Notes: a model not told the origin generated them from the letters alone. Shown: positions 1-8,369, counted from the first letter of the stretch. The stretch: DNA of 64,000 bases from JADKBO01 sp965230345 (GCA_965230345.1 CBDDKR010000001.1:558001-622000); one strand, 5' to 3'. Numbers and translations are program-made.

Positions 1-2
1 TA

Positions 3-629
3 ATACTATTAATATTTCCAATTCTCAATTACGGACAGCAAACCGTATGTGTTTATGATGATTTCAAAGTAGTAGGAAATGATACTATTAATAGGACTGC
101 AAATAATATAAAAGAAGGAATTTGGGTGAATTATGAAGTCGCTTACAATTCAATAGAGTGCTTTACTTCAAAAAGTTGTTATCATCAAGAGGCAATTAGA
201 TTTATTTCTAGCAAAGGTCAATTTTCGAAAGGTGCAAGAATTGGAGAATGGAAATACTATTATCCAACCGGCGAACTAAAGAGAATAGATTTATACTGTA
301 AAGCGGGGAAAAGAAAGGGGACTTCGAAGGAATATTATAAAGATGGGATTTTAAGAAGTAAGCATAGATGGGAAAACGATAAACTTAATCTACAAACTGT
401 CTATTTCGAGAGTGGTAAGAAAAAATACGAAGCGATTTTTAAGGAAAACGCAATTGAATCTTTCAAAATATATTATGACACAGGAGAGTTGAAATTTAAA
501 GGAACGAATGTGATAGATTGGAAAATAGAAAATCTAATTTCGTTTTCGAAGAGTGGTAAAGAAATTCAAACAAGAATCAAAGGAATTGGAGAATTGCTCT
601 CGAATGAAGACCTAATTGAATACTTGTAA
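3..629 (+). CDS. MORN-repeat exported protein, 5' end outside window
   Basis: The reading frame is open from the first bases of the window, so the real start lies to the left. The visible protein is about 208 residues. It opens with the tail of a hydrophobic signal peptide (ILLIFPILNYGQ), followed by repeats of the MORN_2 kind (GEWKYYYPTGELKRI, KEYYKDGILRS, KIYYDTGELKF). Such repeats form beta-hairpin rods in many Bacteroidota surface or periplasmic proteins, and one group acts as antitoxins for neighbouring toxins. No toxin is visible beside it, so I do not assign that role. A GTG at 126 and an ATG at 133 are internal. The gene ends 12 bases before the attC at 641 and is the cargo of the leftmost, incomplete cassette. 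Confidence 0.75.
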   Translation: MLLIFPILNYGQQTVCVYDDFKVVGNDTINRTANNIKEGIWVNYEVAYNSIECFTSKSCYHQEAIRFISSKGQFSKGARIGEWKYYYPTGELKRIDLYCKAGKRKGTSKEYYKDGILRSKHRWENDKLNLQTVYFESGKKKYEAIFKENAIESFKIYYDTGELKFKGTNVIDWKIENLISFSKSGKEIQTRIKGIGELLSNEDLIEYL

Positions 630-640
630 AATAAAAAACT

Positions 641-707
641 ACCGACAACAAGTGACTATGACAGCATGCTCCCTTTGGTCGCACACTGCATGTCACAACC
701 GTTAGAG
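641..707 (+). other. attC site 1
   Basis: The left box ACCGACAAC at 641 and right box GTTAGAG at 701 flank an imperfect palindrome (arms near GACAGCATG and GCATGTCA). The head matching its left box is outside the window. The cut is expected after G701. Confidence 0.85.
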
Positions 708-903
708 TCAATTAATATACCCTAATTTGGACTCATTCAAAGAAAGAATAAATATCTTTTTGCTCATTGTTTATTTTTGGAAAGAGTTTGGTGAAATAGG
801 AATTGGTGATTAATCAAAAAATAGTAAGTCTGAAAGAAAAGACTGGTTTATAACTAATGTTTTATTGAGCGTTAGTTAGTTTGAAAATTAAAAAAGAAAT
901 AAA

Positions 904-1623
904 ATGTTTTATTTGAAAAATGAAATGATGAGATCGGCCTTAGTACTTTTTGCGATTCTATTTTTCACAGGATTATTAGATGCGCAAATTGAAATTTTAA
1001 ACCCTGACACGTTGCAAATAACAAACATAGACGGCTATAGAGGGTGTCATACAGTAAAAATGAAAAATAGATTAGACAGCCTTTATGAATTTGATTGGAA
1101 GTTTATTGTACCTGAGGAATTAGAAGAGAACCTTCGATTGAATATTCATGATTTCAATATTGGCTGGAGTGAAGACTATCAAACTAGCTGTGGATTGAAT
1201 CGGCCAAATACCTTTAAACCAAATTCAACTGGGGGTGTTGGGGTATGTATTAATCTTTATAATGAATTTTCAGAAGATGAAATAGGTTACATTGATTCTA
1301 TGAAACTAGAGTTTTTATCTCACCCAGATTGTTCAAAAAAACTTGGGGGAATTTCATTTACAAAAAATCAAGTATTAAGTACAAAGTTTATAGAAAAGGA
1401 AACTCCATCTGTTTTTCCAAACCCAGTAGGAGAAGTCTTGTCACTGAGTAAATTTTCGAATGAATATCATGAATTTGAAATAATCAGTTTATCGGGAGAA
1501 ATATTGCAATCTGGAAAAACTAAAACAAATCAGATATCATTGAATTTTCAGGAAACGGGGTATTTAATTTTAAGATTAAAATCGAATAAAATGCTCTTTC
1601 ATATTGGTTTTATTAAAATTTAG
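904..1623 (+). CDS. Secreted protein with T9SS C-terminal sorting domain
   Basis: This 239-residue protein has an N-terminal signal peptide (hydrophobic SALVLFAILFFTGLLDAQ). The start may be the ATG at 904 or the one at 925, which gives a more typical signal peptide. The middle contains four cysteines and no family I recognise. The last ~70 residues (VFPNPVGEVLSLSKF, then IISLSGEILQSG, ending FIKI) are a type A T9SS sorting domain, so the protein is predicted to cross the outer membrane and be anchored or released outside. It is the only gene of the cassette between 701 and 1810. The first 200 bases of the cassette (702-903) hold no gene. Confidence 0.8.
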   Translation: MFYLKNEMMRSALVLFAILFFTGLLDAQIEILNPDTLQITNIDGYRGCHTVKMKNRLDSLYEFDWKFIVPEELEENLRLNIHDFNIGWSEDYQTSCGLNRPNTFKPNSTGGVGVCINLYNEFSEDEIGYIDSMKLEFLSHPDCSKKLGGISFTKNQVLSTKFIEKETPSVFPNPVGEVLSLSKFSNEYHEFEIISLSGEILQSGKTKTNQISLNFQETGYLILRLKSNKMLFHIGFIKI

Positions 1624-1750
1624 AACAGAAGTGTTACACGGATCAGCGAACATATTTAGCTAGAAACTTTGAGGTATAAAATACAAAAAATGGCAAAGGT
1701 TAAATTAATCGTTTAAGAATGGAAGTATAAAGCTTAGAAATAAAAACTAA

Positions 1751-1818
1751 CTCTAACACTATGTATCACTACACACCGCCAAGTAGGCGAAGTGTCGGAT
1801 ACATTTACCGTTACATTC
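1751..1818 (+). other. attC site 2
   Basis: CTCTAAC at 1751 is the exact reverse complement of the cassette head GTTAGAG at 701. The cut point is G1810. The inner palindrome is GTATC...GGATAC around CCGCC/GGCG, the same subfamily as the type A attC sites. Confidence 0.93.
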
Positions 1819-1829
1819 AATTAAGAAAA

Positions 1830-2636
1830 ATGAGAATCAAATACACGCTAAATATAATTGCAGGATTACTTTTAATCGTAAGTTGTTCGACACAGAAACA
1901 ACAAATAAATAATGTTGAACAACCAAATCAAATAACAAATGAGTCATTTAAATATGACAAAGACTTCCTAAAATATATTGAAGCGAAATGGGATAGAAAA
2001 ACTTACGAAAAGGAACATTTACCAAAGTTCGATTTTCTAAAAGCTCATGCTAAACAGTTGAAAATTAAAGATGAATCAATACTATCCAAGAAATTCATGA
2101 CCAAACCTTCAACTGATAATTTGATAGCGCTATATGTAAATAGAAAATTAGGTTGGAACTCTTTCAACTTTGAAGGTTCAAAATCATCGACAAGAGAAGT
2201 CATAGGAAAAGAATTAGAGAACCCACCTACGGAAGAAGAAATGTTGGCATTCTATTACAGTACGATTTTTATTCATATTCTAAATAATCAAAGAAATATT
2301 TCACCATATGAATTAAACCTCGATTTTAAAGAATTAGGGCTTAATGAAAAAGAAGGAACAATTATGTTTTTATCTGCGATGAGACATCTTGGAAGTCAAA
2401 TATCTTCATATTCAGAAAAATCAGAAAACTGTTGGAGAGCAATTGAATTTGTTAAAAAGATTCCAACATTTAATGGTGTAACTTTCGACAATTTTGAATT
2501 AGCAAAATTTGAAGACTTTAAATTAGATGTTGATAAAAGATACCCCAAAATGAGTTTTAAAGAAAGATATATACCTGAATTTGAAAAGGCGAAATTAGGG
2601 TTCAAAAAATGTTTAGAAATAGAAGATAAAAACTGA
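1830..2636 (+). CDS. Lipoprotein of unknown function
   Basis: The start was chosen at the ATG at 1830, 20 bases after the cassette cut. A longer frame from 1761 would begin inside the attC and is not credible. The 268-residue product starts MRIKYTLNIIAGLLLIVSC, a lipoprotein signal with a lipobox cysteine, so it should be anchored to a membrane facing the periplasm or surface. The mature part is charged and mostly helical in appearance; I recognise no domain. The stop codon TGA overlaps the first bases of the next attC left box, leaving no spacer between gene and recombination site. Confidence 0.8.
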   Translation: MRIKYTLNIIAGLLLIVSCSTQKQQINNVEQPNQITNESFKYDKDFLKYIEAKWDRKTYEKEHLPKFDFLKAHAKQLKIKDESILSKKFMTKPSTDNLIALYVNRKLGWNSFNFEGSKSSTREVIGKELENPPTEEEMLAFYYSTIFIHILNNQRNISPYELNLDFKELGLNEKEGTIMFLSAMRHLGSQISSYSEKSENCWRAIEFVKKIPTFNGVTFDNFELAKFEDFKLDVDKRYPKMSFKERYIPEFEKAKLGFKKCLEIEDKN

Positions 2637-2706
2637 ATGTAACAATGTGTAAAATGTTCATGAGGGCTATGCGCCCTCACGCCATTTACACGAGACCGTT
2701 ACTATC
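2635..2706 (+). other. attC site 3
   Basis: GAATGTAAC at 2635 exactly complements head GTTACATTC at 1810. Cut at G2698. The inner arms are GTGTAAAATG and CATTTACAC with a GAGGGC/GCCCTC loop stem. Confidence 0.95.
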
Positions 2707-2715
2707 CATTAAAAA

Positions 2716-2892
2716 ATGAAAAAATCGACAAAAGTAATTTTATTGAGTTTAGGAATAGTAATCACTTGGTTATTAGGAGGTATTAGCTACACAGTTAAGT
2801 TGGTGTATCCACTAAATACTATCCTTTTTATTGTTGGCATAATCGGAATTTTTGCCTGTATTATTGGATTAATCATTCAAATGAAAACTTAG
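2716..2892 (+). CDS. Small two-helix membrane protein (58 aa)
   Basis: An ATG at 2716 opens a 58-codon frame ending at TAG 2890-2892. The product has two hydrophobic segments, about residues 7-23 (VILLSLGIVITWLLGGI) and 35-54 (TILFIVGIIGIFACIIGLII), separated by a short polar turn, and a positively charged N-terminus. It begins 18 bases after the cassette cut, the usual place for a cassette gene here, and lies 7 bases upstream of the phosphatase gene, so the two are probably co-transcribed. I recognise no family. It could be an inner-membrane anchor, regulator or partner for the PP2C protein, which is an inference from position only. Confidence 0.65.
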   Translation: MKKSTKVILLSLGIVITWLLGGISYTVKLVYPLNTILFIVGIIGIFACIIGLIIQMKT

Positions 2893-2899
2893 AATCAAA

Positions 2900-3640
2900 T
2901 TGAAAATATATGAATTAAGCCATATTGGAGAATTTCATGTCAATCACAATGAAGATTTCTTAGTCTCCGAAGAAGCTGGAAATTCAAGAAGAATGATTGC
3001 TGTGATGGATGGATGTTCGAGTGGAACAGACTCTTACTTTGCATCGACCTTAATTGGTAAACTACTGCGAAAAATTGCCAAACAGGAAGCTTATAGAGAG
3101 TATGCTCAAAAAGATATTAAGCCGATAAAGGCACTACTTGAAACTATCTCTCTCCAACTGTTTGAAGAATTAGCGAATCTGAATCGTCAATTAGATTTAA
3201 AATCGGATGAAATACTTTCAACTCTAATTCTTGCGATAGTAGATGTCGAAATAAAGAATGCTGAAATTGTGATTGTAGGAGACGGATTCATCCACGCAAA
3301 CGGAGAAAACATAGAATACGAAAATGATAACAAACCTGATTATATAGGCTATCATCTGAATATGGATAAACACTTATGGTTTCAAACAAGAACTCAAAAA
3401 CTGTCCATAACTAAAGTTAACGATCTAACAATTTCAACTGATGGAATTCATACGTTCAAAAATTTCGATGGTAAATCCTATAAAGAAATCCAACAAGAAG
3501 ATATTATGAGAAAATTCTTTGAAGATAGAAGCGATTTGGGAAATGACAATAAATTAAAGAAGACTCTTATTGAATTAAAGAATACAAATGGTCTTATGCC
3601 AAGTGATGACTTAACTATGATAAGAGTAATTAGCGAATGA
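2900..3640 (+). CDS. PP2C-family protein phosphatase
   Basis: This 246-residue protein resembles the PPM/PP2C superfamily of metal-dependent serine/threonine phosphatases. Visible motifs in order are NHNEDF (early acidic metal-binding region), VMDGCSSGTDS (the DG motif), STLILAIVD, VIVGDG, STDGIHTF and the closing SDDLTMIRV, whose aspartate usually binds metal. It has no signal peptide and should be cytoplasmic. There is no ATG; TTG at 2900 is the likely start, since an in-frame stop lies just upstream. It shares a cassette with the 58-residue membrane protein. Orphan PP2C proteins of this type sometimes belong to kinase-phosphatase defence or stress modules, but no kinase is seen here. Confidence 0.8.
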   Translation: MKIYELSHIGEFHVNHNEDFLVSEEAGNSRRMIAVMDGCSSGTDSYFASTLIGKLLRKIAKQEAYREYAQKDIKPIKALLETISLQLFEELANLNRQLDLKSDEILSTLILAIVDVEIKNAEIVIVGDGFIHANGENIEYENDNKPDYIGYHLNMDKHLWFQTRTQKLSITKVNDLTISTDGIHTFKNFDGKSYKEIQQEDIMRKFFEDRSDLGNDNKLKKTLIELKNTNGLMPSDDLTMIRVISE

Positions 3641-3644
3641 AAAC

Positions 3645-3719
3645 GGACAGTAACAAGCGATCATCATGTCAGATCGGCTGTCGCCGAATCCGCCAGATAT
3701 CGCCGATCCGTTATGACCC
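3645..3719 (+). other. attC site 4
   Basis: GGACAGTAAC at 3645 pairs with head GTTACTATCC at 2698 with one G-T wobble. Cut at G3710. The inner stem is rich in GATCGGC/GCCGAT. Confidence 0.92.
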
Positions 3720-4135
3720 ATCAATGTAAAGCGCATTCGTGAATCATTGAATCAATAAAAATACTATTCATCTTTGCTTAAGCGAACAGATTTAAAACAA
3801 GCATAGACATTCTAAGGAAGATTAAAAGGACAAAAAAGAGCTAAAAGTGACTCTTAGAATTACAAATACGAGGAAAAAGTTATAAATTGTGGAACAGAAT
3901 CCAAAGAAAATTGAAAACATAAGCAGCTCGCACAAAGAAGGAAAATCTGGACGAAGAAGGACAAATCAAGAAAGAGATTTTAAACAATTTAAAGGTTAGA
4001 GCGCTGCGACTTATGAAGGGCGAAGCCGTGTGTAAACTAAGAGGGAATTCAATAAGTTGTTCATAGCTTTTACTTCGATATTTCACTGCTTCAGAATTTT
4101 AATAAAAGAGTAAACAGATAAAGAAAAAAGGGACG
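3711..4135 (+). repeat. Type B gene-poor cassette body, copy 1
   Basis: This ~425 bp cassette body is shared with 9489-9914 and 36010-36438 and partly with 41380-41484. It has no substantial open frame. The longest shared frame is 36 codons, GTG 3889 to TAG 3999, rich in lysine and arginine (SHKEGKSGRRRTNQE). The best-conserved stretch surrounds GAGCGCTGCGACTTATGAAG and the following GGGCGAAGCCGTGTG. Function unknown; it could be a small protein gene, a promoter cassette or a structured RNA. Confidence 0.75.
3889..3999 (+). CDS. Possible 36-residue basic peptide in type B cassette
   Basis: A GTG-initiated frame reads VEQNPKKIENIS then SSHKEGKSGRRRTNQE and ends FKQFKG. The same frame is kept in the copy at 36191-36301 with two residue changes, but the copy at 9669 has a net one-base deletion after TNQE that extends the frame to 71 codons. 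The basic composition suggests nucleic-acid binding if it is translated. The evidence for translation is weak. Confidence 0.25.
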   Translation: MEQNPKKIENISSSHKEGKSGRRRTNQERDFKQFKG

Positions 4136-4210
4136 GGGTCATAACATGCGCTGATGCGACATAAGTAATAAATATGACAGACGTCGCATAGCGCAAGACC
4201 GTTATACGCC
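4136..4210 (+). other. attC site 5
   Basis: GGGTCATAAC at 4136 exactly complements head GTTATGACCC at 3710. Cut at G4201. It belongs to the subfamily with inner arms ATGCGCTGATGCGAC and GTCGCATAGCGCA. Confidence 0.94.
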
Positions 4211-4588
4211 ATTGAGAGAAGATCAGATAAAGGGAGTTTAAGCAAGAAAAGAACATAACCCAATTCGTTTGCGGCTTTAAAAAGTAGTGTAGATCAAGAG
4301 TGAAGGAGAAGTTCGGCTTGCTTGAGTTGTAGAGTGAAAACAGGATCAGATTTTTGAAAGCCAAATAGTATAAACAAAAATCTGATAGATTGAGAGGCGA
4401 TGGTTGCTTTTTTGAGATGAATAAGAAATGAAAACCAAGCATGTTCTGTGACGCAAGCCTAGATATTTATATTATCTTACGAGATATAAACAGATAAATG
4501 AAGCAAATAATACGAACGTTAGTTTGTAAAGAAATGAGCTTCGGATTAAATAATAAAATGGTTGTAAAGCCGCAAACTAGAAGGAACC
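4201..4588 (+). repeat. Type A repeat, copy 1 (fused to HigBA cassette, no attC of its own)
   Basis: The sequence begins GTTATACGCCATTGAG and continues like the other type A bodies through TTTGCGGCTTTA and TAAAGCCGCAAACTAG. The type A tail and its attC are then missing, and the next bases lead into the HigB gene. The attC closing this cassette at 5313 pairs poorly with the head, as expected if two cassettes were fused by a deletion. Confidence 0.8.
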
Positions 4589-4628
4589 AATTTAAGTTCA
4601 ACATTGTTCTCAATATGAAAACATTTTA

Positions 4629-4636
4629 TATCTTTA
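4629..4636 (+). promoter_or_regulatory. Bacteroidota-type -7 box for higBA
   Basis: TATCTTTA differs at one base from the TAnnTTTG consensus and lies 5 bases before the GTG start of higB. A TTG sits about 22 bases upstream, near the expected -33 position. The transcript would have almost no leader. Confidence 0.45.
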
Positions 4637-4640
4637 CTGT

Positions 4641-4937
4641 GTGAAGAGGATATTTTCTAAACGAACGATAAAGGAGTTTTGCCAAAATCACTCTGACTCG
4701 AAAGATTATCTTGAAACTTGGTATGAAACGGTAAAAGGAGCAAACTGGCAAAATCCAAGTGACATAAAGAATTTTTATTCAACTGTAAGTATTTTGAAGA
4801 ATTCCAGAGTGGTATTCAATATTAAGGGTAATCAATACAGATTAGTTGCCAAGATTAACTATGAAAGACAATGGCTCTTTATTAGATTTATAGGAACTCA
4901 TAAAGATTACGACAAAATAGATGCAAATACGATATGA
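4641..4937 (+). CDS. higB: HigB-family mRNA interferase toxin
   Basis: This 98-residue protein matches the HigB toxin family of the RelE/ParE superfamily in length and pattern: KEFCQNHSDSKDYLETWYE, then GANWQNPSDIK, and VVFNIKGNQYRLVAKINY with the final FIGTHKDYDKIDA. Family members cut mRNA on the ribosome. The GTG at 4641 is used because no ATG is in frame and it places the family motif at the N-terminus. It overlaps its antitoxin by four bases (ATGA), giving the toxin-first order usual for HigBA. It belongs to a cassette that also carries a type A remnant. TA cassettes are known to stabilise long integron arrays. Confidence 0.9.
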   Translation: MKRIFSKRTIKEFCQNHSDSKDYLETWYETVKGANWQNPSDIKNFYSTVSILKNSRVVFNIKGNQYRLVAKINYERQWLFIRFIGTHKDYDKIDANTI

Positions 4938-5299
4938 AGCATACAATAATAAAAAATGAGAAGCAATATGATCAGGCCTTAGAAAGACTGAACCAAATAT
5001 TTGATGCGAAACCTAATAGTAAAGAAGCTCAAGAAGCGGAGCTATTGGCATTATTGATAGAAGACTACGAAGAAGAGAACTACAAATTAGATTCACCAGA
5101 TCCAATAGTCGCCGTCCGAATTCGAATGGAAGAATTAAAATTAAAACAAAAAGATTTAGTGGGAATTGTGGGTTCAAAAGGAATTGTATCGGAAGTACTA
5201 AATCGAAAGAGAAAATTAACAGTGAAGATGATTAGGAATTTATCAGAACGACTCAATATAACTCCCAAAGTATTGATACAAGACTATGAACTAAACTAA
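4934..5299 (+). CDS. higA: HigA-family antitoxin
   Basis: A 121-residue XRE-type protein of the HigA antidote family. The N-terminal half (residues 1-50) is an acidic helical segment (EEYNYKLDSPDPI-like); the C-terminal half is a helix-turn-helix (EELKLKQKDLVGIVGSKG, then VSEVLNRKRKLTVKMI). It should neutralise HigB by direct binding and repress the operon. It is translationally coupled to higB by an ATGA overlap. The second cassette-borne pair at 8386-9055 is clearly related but diverged, so the two may not cross-neutralise. Confidence 0.9.
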   Translation: MKHTIIKNEKQYDQALERLNQIFDAKPNSKEAQEAELLALLIEDYEEENYKLDSPDPIVAVRIRMEELKLKQKDLVGIVGSKGIVSEVLNRKRKLTVKMIRNLSERLNITPKVLIQDYELN

Positions 5300-5312
5300 C
5301 AAGTTAGAGGCG

Positions 5313-5386
5313 AGATATAACATGTGATATGAGATCTGACTTGCTATCGCTACGTCCGCTCCATATCACACTAACCGTTCTCAGGA
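5313..5386 (+). other. attC site 6
   Basis: The left box AGATATAAC at 5313 pairs only partly with head GTTATACGCC at 4201. Cut at G5377. The inner arms are ATGTGATATG and CCATATCACA. Confidence 0.85.
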
Positions 5387-5453
5387 ATAAAAAGCAACAA
5401 AAATGGAGTTAAAGGTATCTAGTTAAATGAAGTAATCATTTAAAATTCATTAT

Positions 5454-7577
5454 ATGAAAAAGTATTTACCAATTTTATTTGCCTGCATTTCCATATTAGA
5501 ATCAGTATCAATCAGTGCCCAGATAAGCTGTGGAACTCATCAAAATATAAACTTAGATATTGAGAAAGATTATTTAAATTATAAAAACAGGAAAATCGAA
5601 AACTCTGAGAATTTAGAAAAACTGATTAAGGATATTAAAATACCGATTCAGTTTCATGTAACAAGACCTTCTGATGGAGTAAGTGATTTTGAGCCAAGAT
5701 TTGTTGATAGTATAATTTCTATTTTGAATTTAGGGTTTAAAAACACTCCCTTTACATTTTATCAATGTGAGGAAATAAACTACATAAATGATGACGACTA
5801 TACTACTATGTGTTATCCCTATCCCTGTAATGACAATCAAGACTATGAAGCGTTTTACAATTTTTATAATTCAGAAATTGCGTTGAATATCTATTTAGCT
5901 GAATCCATTTTTGGTGCAAGTGCATGGGCACATTACCCATGGAGTGGAAATCATAGTTATGTAGCTAATTGGAAAAATATTAGAACTACTCATGTACATG
6001 AAATGGGGCATTGTTTAGGCCTATATCATACACATCAACCTGGGGAATTTGTGGATGGATCAAATTGTTTGACTGCAGGAGATTTGTGTTGCGATACTCC
6101 CGCAGAACCTACTTTAGGAGGAAGTAATGTCAATTTGCAATGTGAGTATTTTGGAAATGCAACTGATTCAAACGGAGATTTATATCAACCTGATGTTGGT
6201 AATTATATGTCATACTCACCATATGACTGTAGTTCATTTTTCACTGAAGACCAAACGGAAAGAATGAGTTATTTCTATGATAGATATTTTCAACATTTTC
6301 GATGTGATAATAACTTTGAGTATACGGACATTTACTTTGAAGAAATTACGACTTCACCTTATCCCGCAATGGAAGGGGAGCCATACGACATTTTGGTTAA
6401 AACTGTTAATAACGGAACCGTCAAGACCACAAACCCTTTTTACATTTATGGGCAGATTAATGATACTGATATTGGAAGAAGTTACGTTACCACCATATTC
6501 CCTACAAATCCAAGGCATGTAGCTTTCGAAGACGATGAAGGTTTTCCTAAAGAGCCAGGAAGATACAGGGTCTGTGTAGATACACAAGGCGACACTCTAG
6601 AACTGTATCATCATAACAATAGTTATTGTCAGGATATATTAATCCGACAAAAGGCTGGGATTCCAGACTTACTTATTAATAACCTTGCGCTAACAATTCC
6701 AACAGGAGAACAAAATGCTTATAATCCTATTAGTTTTGACCTTGAAAACATAGGAAGTATTGTTGCAGAAAGAGTATTAGGTCTAGTCTATATCAATGAA
6801 GTCTTAATTGATAGTTTCTCATTAGCAGATGTTCTAGTAGGTGAAAGATTAACTATTGAATTGGATGTATTTATGGGAAGTGAAACTTTTCAAGAACTGT
6901 GTATTGAAATGAATCCTGCGTTTACAGAAGAAAGGTTAGATAATAATAGTGTTTGTCTAAAATACACAACACAAGAACAAATTCTATCAGATATAGCGGT
7001 AGATTCTTTGTACATCCTCCCCAATGATAGTCTATTAATACGAAATAAGCCATACAAACTATTCTACAGATTTATCAATAATGGGCCTAGCAGTGCATGG
7101 GGAAACACTTCTTATCTATCTATTAATAATACAACTTTCGATAGCATCTCATATCCAATAAATTGGGGTCAAGGATTTAATCCCAGAATAGACTCATTTG
7201 ATTTTGTTCTTACACAAGAAATGGAAATGGCTGAGTTTTGCGTTAGGTTTGATACATATAGAGATACGATAATACACAATAATAGACTCTGCTTGACAAA
7301 ATCACTTCAAACACTTACCAATACATCGGAGCATACTTTTCTAGATGATATAGTCATTTATCCAAATCCATTCTTTGATGAGGTAAAAATTAGATCTGAT
7401 GATAATATTGAAGCTGTGAAAATCTATGATATCCTTGGAAATCAAATCAAAAGTATTGATTTCTTTAACGTGAAAGAGATATCCTTGCAATTGGCTGATC
7501 TACCAATCGGCATATATAATATCTTTATTGATACTCAGCGAACAAGAAAATACGAGACCATTCTAAAGATTGAATAA
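5454..7577 (+). CDS. Secreted M43-type metalloprotease with T9SS sorting domain
   Basis: A 707-residue exported protein. The signal peptide is MKKYLPILFACISILESVSISAQ. The catalytic zinc motif HEMGHCLGLYH begins near residue 182, and a Met-turn (NYMSYSPYDC) follows about 70 residues later, which is the pappalysin/M43 pattern. Two or three beta-rich CARDB-like segments follow (DLLINNLALTIPTGEQN, SDIAVDSLYILPNDS). The last ~75 residues form a T9SS type A domain (IVIYPNPFFDEVKIR, IYDILGNQIKS). The enzyme should be secreted across the outer membrane to act on outside proteins. At ~2.1 kb it is a very large gene for an integron cassette, yet both ends of the cassette match perfectly. Confidence 0.9.
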   Translation: MKKYLPILFACISILESVSISAQISCGTHQNINLDIEKDYLNYKNRKIENSENLEKLIKDIKIPIQFHVTRPSDGVSDFEPRFVDSIISILNLGFKNTPFTFYQCEEINYINDDDYTTMCYPYPCNDNQDYEAFYNFYNSEIALNIYLAESIFGASAWAHYPWSGNHSYVANWKNIRTTHVHEMGHCLGLYHTHQPGEFVDGSNCLTAGDLCCDTPAEPTLGGSNVNLQCEYFGNATDSNGDLYQPDVGNYMSYSPYDCSSFFTEDQTERMSYFYDRYFQHFRCDNNFEYTDIYFEEITTSPYPAMEGEPYDILVKTVNNGTVKTTNPFYIYGQINDTDIGRSYVTTIFPTNPRHVAFEDDEGFPKEPGRYRVCVDTQGDTLELYHHNNSYCQDILIRQKAGIPDLLINNLALTIPTGEQNAYNPISFDLENIGSIVAERVLGLVYINEVLIDSFSLADVLVGERLTIELDVFMGSETFQELCIEMNPAFTEERLDNNSVCLKYTTQEQILSDIAVDSLYILPNDSLLIRNKPYKLFYRFINNGPSSAWGNTSYLSINNTTFDSISYPINWGQGFNPRIDSFDFVLTQEMEMAEFCVRFDTYRDTIIHNNRLCLTKSLQTLTNTSEHTFLDDIVIYPNPFFDEVKIRSDDNIEAVKIYDILGNQIKSIDFFNVKEISLQLADLPIGIYNIFIDTQRTRKYETILKIE

Positions 7578-7587
7578 ATTAGAATAC

Positions 7588-7661
7588 TCCTGAGAACAAT
7601 AGATACCACAGCATATCTCTCCTTCGTCGGAGACGCTGGATATCATTTACCGTTGTCGGTC
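7588..7661 (+). other. attC site 7
   Basis: TCCTGAGAAC at 7588 exactly complements head GTTCTCAGGA at 5377. Cut at G7652. The inner arms are GATACCACAGCATATC and GGATATCATTTACC. Confidence 0.94.
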
Positions 7662-7838
7662 ATTCCCCATATTCGACCAACCAAAATCAGTAACCTAAAA
7701 TACTAATTTCTCCTTGGCAAATTAATTTCCCTCGCTAACGTTCGCTTAAATAGAGATAGAATTGCATAAGAAATTAAGTAAATTTGTGTAGAAAATGACT
7801 ATTGATAATCAATGGCTTAGCGAACGTTAGTCAGAATT
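7661..7838 (+). mobile_element. 178 bp dispersed element, copy 1
   Basis: The stretch from CATTCCCCATATTCGACC to GTTAGTCAGAATT recurs without visible difference at 16782-16959 and 36513-36690. It contains a 12 bp inverted repeat, CTAACGTTCGCT and AGCGAACGTTAG, about 80 bases apart. In every case it starts 9 bases after the G of a cassette cut site. It encodes no protein. Here the cassette head (GTTGTCGGT) does not match the cassette tail. Confidence 0.8.
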
Positions 7839-8249
7839 GAGAGAAAGTCAGATAAAGGAAGTTTACGCAAGAAAAGAGCTTAGCCGAATTCGTTTGCGGC
7901 TTAAAAAAGTGGTGTGGAGATAAAATTGAAGGAGAAGTTCGACTTGCTTGAGTTATAAAGTGAAAACCAGATCAGATTCTTGAAAGACCAATAGAAAACT
8001 TGGATCAAAAAGTATAAATAAAAATCTGAGAGAATGAAAGACGCTCGTTGCCTTTATAGGATGTTCATGAAACGTAAACCAAACATGTTCTATGACGCAA
8101 GCCTGGATGTGTACAAAAGTTACAAGAGTTAAACAGATAAAATAAAAGAAGCATATGATACAGGCGTTAATTTGTAAAGACACGAGCTTCGAATTAAGTA
8201 ATAAATGGTATTAAAGCCGCAAACTAGACGAAACTTAGGAGTGTTATAC
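7839..8249 (+). repeat. Type A gene-less cassette body, copy 2
   Basis: This type A body begins directly after the 178 bp element at GAGAGAAAGTCAG. It keeps the GTTTGCGGCTT/AAGCCGCAAAC pair and the terminal GTGTTATACGGCGTATAACAC palindrome that opens its attC. No plausible gene is present. Confidence 0.82.
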
Positions 8250-8321
8250 GGCGTATAACACTATGTATCTCTCCACACCGCCAAGTAGGCGAAGTGTCGG
8301 ATACATTTACCGTTCTCACCC
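8250..8321 (+). other. attC site 8 (type A)
   Basis: GGCGTATAAC at 8250 is the type A left box. It does not complement the head GTTGTCGGTC at 7652, which marks a chimeric cassette. Cut at G8312. Confidence 0.9.
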
Positions 8322-8369
8322 ATTATGAATAAGTACATAGATGATTGCGCCCAATTTGGGAACGAATAG

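Noticed and set aside
1761..1829. N-terminal extensions starting inside attC sites (1761, 12814, 17866, 24231, 26909)
   Set aside because: The extra residues are encoded by attC palindromes and read almost the same for unrelated proteins (YIYR-type). Proper starts with signal peptides or family motifs follow 14-31 bases after the cut.
4083..4442. Minus-strand open frames of 60-119 codons in many type A copies (also near 16202, 17342, 20579, 22763, 26283, 31485)
   Set aside because: They are similar because the repeats are similar, run through the attC boxes, start at different places in each copy and are often broken. Changes between copies are less conservative in this frame than on the plus strand.
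6277..6587. Overlapping 77- and 81-codon frames
   Set aside because: They lie within the metalloprotease gene in other frames and show no family features.
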